This document shows positions 58,144 through 64,000 of a DNA stretch of 64,000 bases, piece by piece. The stretch spans positions 15,399,178-15,463,177 of the forward strand of contig NC_037270.1 in NCBI RefSeq assembly GCF_000002425.4, in the 5' to 3' direction. Every line of letters starts with the position of its first letter. Position 1 is the stretch's first letter. Both the position numbers and the translations under genes were made by a program. The notes under the pieces are model-generated. The model did no database searches, had not been told where the DNA came from, and was given only the letters and a program-made list of their open reading frames with translations. The stretch comes from Physcomitrium patens (Eukaryota; Streptophyta; Bryopsida; Funariales; Funariaceae).

Positions 58144-58159
58144 CTTAACACCACAATTA

Positions 58160-58790
58160 TGCAAAAATTACAAACAAGGATAGAAAGTAGAATGCAATCT
58201 TTTTTGAATTATATTTTTTTTATATCAAAGATTTGCTATCCTTCATCTTGATTTTGATGGATGTCATTGATGAAAAGCTTTGATCTTTTATGTTGTATTT
58301 ATAAGATTTTTTGTTGGCTCCTATGTGCATTCATTAATATCATATTTTTATCAATAGACAAGATATTTCAATTTATTTGGCTCCACTTTGAGTCTAGAAC
58401 TTCTTCCTCTTCAAAGTCTTTATTATTGTCCACTTCTATAAGAAGAGATTAGACTTGTCTTCTTTTTGGCATGTTTTAGCCTTGTATGATTGAAGAAGAG
58501 ATATGTAGAATACATGACAGATTCTTATTAATTTCGATAGATATAATCAATAAGAAATTGGATTATTTGTCCACAAATAAGAAAAGAACCAATCTTGCGA
58601 TAGTCTAACTTATCACAAGGATAAATAGTCTTAATATTATAATAAAATAACCATATCTTATTACCTAGATTGAATTATATTTTTTTCTTTTTAATAGATA
58701 TTTATATTGATTTTTTATATTATTGGCCGTCATTTAATTGTACCTTTGTTGTTGCATATAGCTCTGGGCTTCTAATTGTCACTAATTTCT
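58160..58790 (-). pseudogene. Chromodomain and integrase C-terminus of U
   Basis: Minus-strand chromodomain relic (VLDSK, then DINECT.EPTKNL) at about 58270-58440, then integrase C-terminal sequence up to 58790, ending at the ATGCAACAACAAAGG motif shared with Y. Not open. Confidence 0.6.
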
Positions 58791-59981
58791 CAATCAAGCC
58801 TAAAGATTTAATAAAACACCAATTTTATATATTAAAATGGTCCCTATAGAGGCAATTATATCAATAAATAATCCTTAAATACCAAAGATCACCAAAAATA
58901 TGATAAAAATATAAAATAAACTTGTATATCCTTAAGGTGAATTTTTCTTGAACTTCAACAGCTCATATCTTATAATTGGACTATTCAAATAAATCCAAAT
59001 TTTACATGAAGTAGTGATATTTTTTAAAAAATTACTATTGTAGATTTCAATTCCAAATTCGTTACAAATCTTGAAATATTGCTAAAATTCTAAGAGTAGC
59101 TTTAAACCCTTGCTTACATATATCCATATGCAAATTTCTTTATATCTCACAAATTAAATATTTAAATACCATATATTTTGATATATAGCTTTTTAACTTA
59201 ATAATATCTTTTTTTGAAAATTTTAAGCCAAAAATTCATCCAAAAACTTAAGATATGGCTCCAACCAATACTATCAATAAAATAATTCACTTATTGCCTT
59301 TGAATTACATGTGTTGTCTTCAATGCTCTATAACTTCTTCATATAATTTCCAAAGAAAAAAATTCTTTCATAAGAAATATAGATATTAAAATCATCATTA
59401 TAGTCGCAACTTTTGATCTCTAAAATCTATCATAAAGCTCTTTGTATCCTCAAAATAGCAATAATTTATTTCAAAAAGATATCTTAACTTCAAACGGCTA
59501 TAATTTCATTATTCTAGTTCCAAATATTCTAAAATTTGTACTTAAATTGTAGCTCAAATTCTAAAACTTACAATCTTAGCTTCTAATTCTCAAATACTTC
59601 TTTTGAAGTTGCAAAAATTCTTGTTATGGTCACAGACAGCCTGTTGAATGCCTATTGGACATGGCCTTGGATCAATAGGGATAAAGATCTTTATTCTTTG
59701 CCTTCATCTATCTATATCTTGCTTTCATCCTTCTAAATAAATTCCTTAAAGATTTGGATCTTTATCTTTAAGCTCTAATCTTTTTTTAAAATTTTATACT
59801 AAATATCTAAATTTTATATAATTTAAACACTATAATCAACATAAGTAAACTTCAAAATAAATTTTCTTACATCAAATCTCTTTAAATTAACCTACTAACT
59901 ACTTTAATATATATCAATACTTATAAATATATTATATGTTATAATTAATTTTTACATACTATAAAAAATTATAATATGACA
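58791..59981 (-). other. AT-rich stretch, right end probably LTR of relic N
   Basis: It ends ATAATATGACA at 59981, which corresponds to the CACGACA end of M LTRs, and is followed by TCCACTCTCCTTCGAAC, matching the M polypurine side. An LTR of about 1.2 kb would fill most of this stretch, but I could not align its other end. No gene seen. Confidence 0.4.
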
Positions 59982-62900
59982 TCCACTCTCCTTCGAACTT
60001 GTACATCCTCTAATATGTGTGACGTATTACTCCTCTTCTTCCTCTTGAGATGTCTTTGAATCATTCATATGCTCTTTTGCTTCATATTCTTAGTCCAAAT
60101 ATTGAAGTAAGAATTCTTCAAGGTCTTTTATTTTGAACCGCCTATCTCTTCTTTTAAAAGCCATGACCTTCTTCTTTCCTATTGGAATTTTAATGATAGC
60201 TACATCTAACTCATATAAGGTTTATATAACATTATCATGGACTATAACTACCGCATATGTTCTAAATTACCTTTTTACAAATTTCTTTACAGTACTATGT
60301 TGATATTTAAGATTGCTATCATAAACTAGAATGCAATCTCTAATCATTATAGGCTTAGGCCTCAACCTATGAATTCTATCAAACTTTTTTTTATTTTTCA
60401 ATCTTGCTTCTTTTAACTTCTTACCTACAATTTGTAGGTCTTTAGATAACCTTCTCAATTATTGGATCCAAAGCTCTAATAATATTTTTTTATTAATATT
60501 ATCTTTCATAAATAAAAACATCCATATAAGATAGATTTTTTTAACTGGCATCATAAGTTTTTGTCCTAATATTAACTCCATAGGCATATAACGAATGACA
60601 ATATTGTGAATAGTTTTATTAGTCTATAAAGCAAATGAAAGTAGTTTATACCATTGAATTGGCTTATCCTTACATGCTTTATAGATTAATAAAATGCATG
60701 AATAATAGGAGGATAATTCCTTTCACTTTTTTCATTGGCTTTAGGATGATAAGAAGTACTCAAATTTATTTGAATTCCATACCTATTAAATAATTCTCTT
60801 ACTTCAATAGCATTCAATTATCTTCTATCAGATCTCTTCCTTCGAATGCTACCATATTTGCTCAAAATGCCTTCTAGTATAAATTTACATACTGCTTCTG
60901 TGAACTTGGTTCTCAAAGCCATTCCTTCTATATAATTTGATAACTCTTCTCTCGCCAAAATCAAGTATTTCATACTCCAAAGTCCTAATGGCATAGCTAC
61001 CAAATCAATTACCTATTCAAAATTTATAAAAGGTAGATAAGTAGGATGTAATCCATCTCTATATCTAACCTTAGATTGTAGTTGATACTCTATGCATAAA
61101 TTCACAAATTCTTCTACATCCTTATACAAGTCCTTCTACCAATAACTTTCTTTGAACTTAATATATGTAGTCTAAACATCCCTGTATCATGTCCAAAATA
61201 TATCATAATATTTTTTTAAAACTTTTAATTTAATTTTAAGGTCTCCTAGTACCATCAATGGAATATTTTTACCTCTTTTTGGCTTCTTCCATAGAAATCT
61301 ATTTTTAAGCAATTATCTATAGGATTGATGTCTAATATCTTTGAAGGTTTTATCCATCTATCCATCTTGCTTCTTAATTGTATTCAAATAAATTCCAATA
61401 TCTTTTGATTTGCCTTCATACAAACTTTCATAGAAATTTTAAACCTCATCACTAAAATCCATTCTACTAATAGCAAATGAATTTCCATAGCTCTTTTCTT
61501 CTTGATTTTTGTTTCTTTCATATACCATTATCTCTTCTTCAAAGATATACCTAGCTATAGATAATATATATGCCACCAAGTTCTCTTTACTAATAACATG
61601 TATTAAAACATGATTCAATATTCTTATATAGGCTATTCATCTTAGCATGATAATGTCTAGAGTAGTGTAATTAATTATCATCCCAAGTAATGGCAAAAAA
61701 TTTGTTTTCAAAACCATACTTATTCTAATGAAATAATTCCTCTAGGCCTTTAAAGTAGTAAGTATTCTCACAACTTTCTTTTAACTTGTCGATAAGTTTT
61801 TTGCCTTTGTAAGAATCTTGGCTCCAAATCTTATAGCAAATCTTTTTCGTTCTACATTATCTTATCCAATAGTCCATCCAATTGCTATGGGACTTGTATC
61901 TACTATTACAACTACTAGTCTTGTATATTGATAATCTACTTGTTTAAACACAAGTTGTGAACTCAATATCTTTTTTAGATTTTTCGTAGCTATTTCTTAT
62001 TCTTCTTCTCAAGCAAATTTCTTGCCTTTCTTTAATAAATTGTATAGTAGTTTTGAGATATGAGTAAAGTGAAGCATTCAAATGTAATAGAATATACATG
62101 CTTCTAAAAACCTTCTGATTTCTATAACACTTTTACAAGCCTTTATTCTAGATATAGCATCAACTTCATTAGGATTTGATTTCTTGTTATATCTACTACA
62201 CATGTGTTCTATAATAAGAATCTCATTAATCCAAAAGCTTGATTTTTCCAAAGATAATGTGAGATGAAGTGACCCCAATCTCTCCAATATTCTAGTTACA
62301 TCTTTAATATGCCTTTTGATAAACTTTTTGCAACTTCTAACTTTGATGGTCTCATCCTTGTCTTATTCTTTATTTCTTTTTATAGGTATATCAACTAAAA
62401 ATAGAATAGTTTTTTAAGCATAAATTCTTTTAATATTTGATTCATAGTATTTTACATATGAGTCACTGAGTTGGTTGCCCCTTGAGGTAAGATACACATC
62501 TTCATTAAACCCAAAAGAGTTTTCATGGTGGTTAAATTCCTATATCTTTAATCAATTGAAATTAGTCATATCTAGAATATAAGTCTCTAATAGAATAAAT
62601 GCCATGACTTATAAATTCTCAGTCACTTCATTTATTATAGGACCTTATTCCATGTTTTGAATAGTGACTTTTTTTGCTAGTTGCATATCATAAATGAATC
62701 TTAATGCTCCTAATTTCTTAGATACTTTGAACCATCTATTAGAATAAGGAGAAATTGAAGGTTCCAAAATACCTATTTTCATCTTTTTTTTTTTAATAAT
62801 TCTATTAATTTTGGAAATAAAGCTTTAGGCACAAGTATAGGCTTTAAATTCTATGAAATATGTGACATCATAAAAATTATTATAGGTATTACAATGCTAG

Positions 62901-63400
62901 GATCTACACATCCAATTTCATTAGAAGTTAAGACAAATGCTTTACCATGTTCAGTAAACATCTTTTGAACTCTATTTTCCTCCATTGATATCAAGAAATC
63001 ACCTCCTCCAATATTTAGCTTAAATAATGATTTTTGAATAAACTCCTGCTTAATTTTGTGGTATTCTCTTAAACTTGGCTCTTTATTTGCTTGCTCAATA
63101 TGTTCTATAGTATCAATTGGTAATTGGATAGCTATAGGTTTTACCTTTTTTATGATAATTTTATATTTAGTTTAAACTTTTGCCTCATATTTCAATCCAT
63201 AGGTTATAGCAAATTTACTATTTTCTACCATCTCTTTTAACTCTACAGAAGTCCTTCTTGAGTGTATTTCTACTATAGCATCCGTACTTTTAGCTAAATT
63301 TTTTAGAATTTTTATCAAATCATCTTCTAAATCTATTTCTTCTATTATTCCAACTATAGCTTTATCATTTAAAATTTAATCCACTCTTTTTAGGTTTTTT
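59982..63400 (-). pseudogene. pol of M-like relic N
   Basis: Minus-strand integrase C-terminus (short open piece 60267-60458, KKKFDRIHRLRPKPI and CILVYDSNLKYQHSTVKKF) matches M. Integrase core relics are at 60818-61003 (MPLGLWSMKYLILAREELSN). RNase H and RT follow upward (62078-62287, MERLGSLHLTLSLEKSSFW), and the RT N-terminus lies near 62500-62900. Many stops. The layout and spacing agree with the M elements, but divergence is far greater, so N is an old member of that lineage. Confidence 0.75.
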
Positions 63401-64000
63401 TCTTGTTTCTTTATTCTTCTTTTATTTATAGAATTTAAATCTTTAATCTTTTAAATACTTAAAAATCCATTACTAATTAAGTTTAAAATTTTAAAATTCA
63501 TGTTATCAACATTGGATTTTACAGATGATTCATTTACATCCATGTATCTCTATTCTATAAGGGTAAACTTTATTAAGAATTGAATATCTATTACTTACCA
63601 TTCTATCATTATCACATTTAGAGCAAGTATTTACTCATGCTTCTTATCCAACCTTCTTTATCTTTGTAGATTTCAAAGATGTGCATTCTATTTGATGTTT
63701 TTTTATAACCTCAACATAATTAAATGAAGTCTCATCCTCCATATTAGCCTTACTTCTAATTTTTGGCATTGCAAACTATGCAAATACATGTTTTATTTTT
63801 TCTTCTTCATCTATATTTATCTGTATATTCAATGCTTCTATTATAATAGCTTCACCTATCATCTATCTCTTCATCTATACCACATTGATAATCAACTCAT
63901 GAAAATCCTTTTTGGATATACTAAAAATCTCTCTTAGAGTGAATTTAATTTTGGCATCTAAGATTCTCTCTTTTAAAATACTTTTGATATTTCTAAATAT
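63401..64000 (-). pseudogene. Protease/gag end of relic N, cut by the window edge
   Basis: The C-terminal gag sequence of the M type is recognisable at 63858-64000 (plus-strand AACTCATGAAAATCC and GAGTGAATTTAATTTTGG). Between 63400 and 63858 the sequence should hold protease but is too decayed to identify. The element continues past the window. Confidence 0.55.

Larger units (their letters stand above)
57131..58790 (-). mobile_element. Chromovirus relic U, 3' half only
   Basis: On the minus strand it has a 3' LTR (57131-57676), a polypurine-like region, ORF3 (57718-58143), a chromodomain and the C-terminal end of integrase up to about 58790, where homology to Y stops. The 5' half and 5' LTR are absent. 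It is of the Y subfamily by LTR and by ORF3 length. Confidence 0.72.

Noticed and set aside
1..64000. CRISPR arrays, bacterial operons, riboswitches, rRNA or tRNA genes
   Set aside because: None seen. The repeats present are LTRs, leader modules and microsatellites, and the coding content is eukaryotic.

Overview
The window looks like nuclear DNA of a land plant. Its only ordinary gene is a complete, intronless plant AMT1-type ammonium transporter (47695-49230), and it sits in a sea of LTR retrotransposons and very AT-rich decayed repeats. A bryophyte (moss-like) genome is my best guess from the AT-rich flanks, the intronless AMT1 and the self-primed chromoviruses. The species cannot be read from the sequence.

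Layout. Positions 1 to about 43300 form one nested pile of Ty3/gypsy elements. The oldest layer, W (+ strand), survives as 22678-22867 and 40082-43295. Two stacks sit inside it. Left stack: chromovirus B (+, 1-22677, 5' end outside the window) is split by an outer M element (-, 1210-18277), which is split by an inner M element (-, 2714-11393). Right stack: element Z (-, 22868-40081) is split by chromovirus Y (+, 25830-38796), which is split by the young chromovirus X (+, 29388-35891). LTR ends, target-site duplications and rejoined reading frames support most of these junctions. From 43300 to 45300 the DNA is AT-rich with microsatellites. From 45300 to 49800 there is a GC-richer island with the AMT1 gene. 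Beyond it come intergenic AT-rich DNA, old chromovirus V (51514-56575), minus-strand relic U (57131-58790) and a decayed M-like relic N (about 59982 to the window end).

Two lineages dominate. The chromovirus lineage (B, X, Y, V, W, U) has gag with a zinc knuckle, pol ending in a chromodomain, and in five copies a third small ORF between pol and the 3' LTR. Its 5' leader shows two unusual features. First, the sequence just after the 5' LTR is complementary to the probable 5' end of the element's own RNA (self-priming, as in Tf1/sushi), and this pairing co-varies between X and Y. Second, the leader holds about 105-bp modules closed by co-varying stems, each with two hairpins that show the same loop GCGGATTACC. 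The M lineage (inner, outer, N) has no chromodomain that I can see, long LTRs of 1.2-1.35 kb and a tRNA-type primer site. Its two nested copies share an apparently identical 2979-bp pol tract although the flanking sequence differs, which suggests gene conversion.

Almost all element genes are broken, mainly by C-to-T or G-to-A changes. In X, gag and ORF3 are open and pol keeps one frame with seven such stop codons and no indel. ORF boundaries are given to the base where the sequence shows them. Ends of old relics are approximate.
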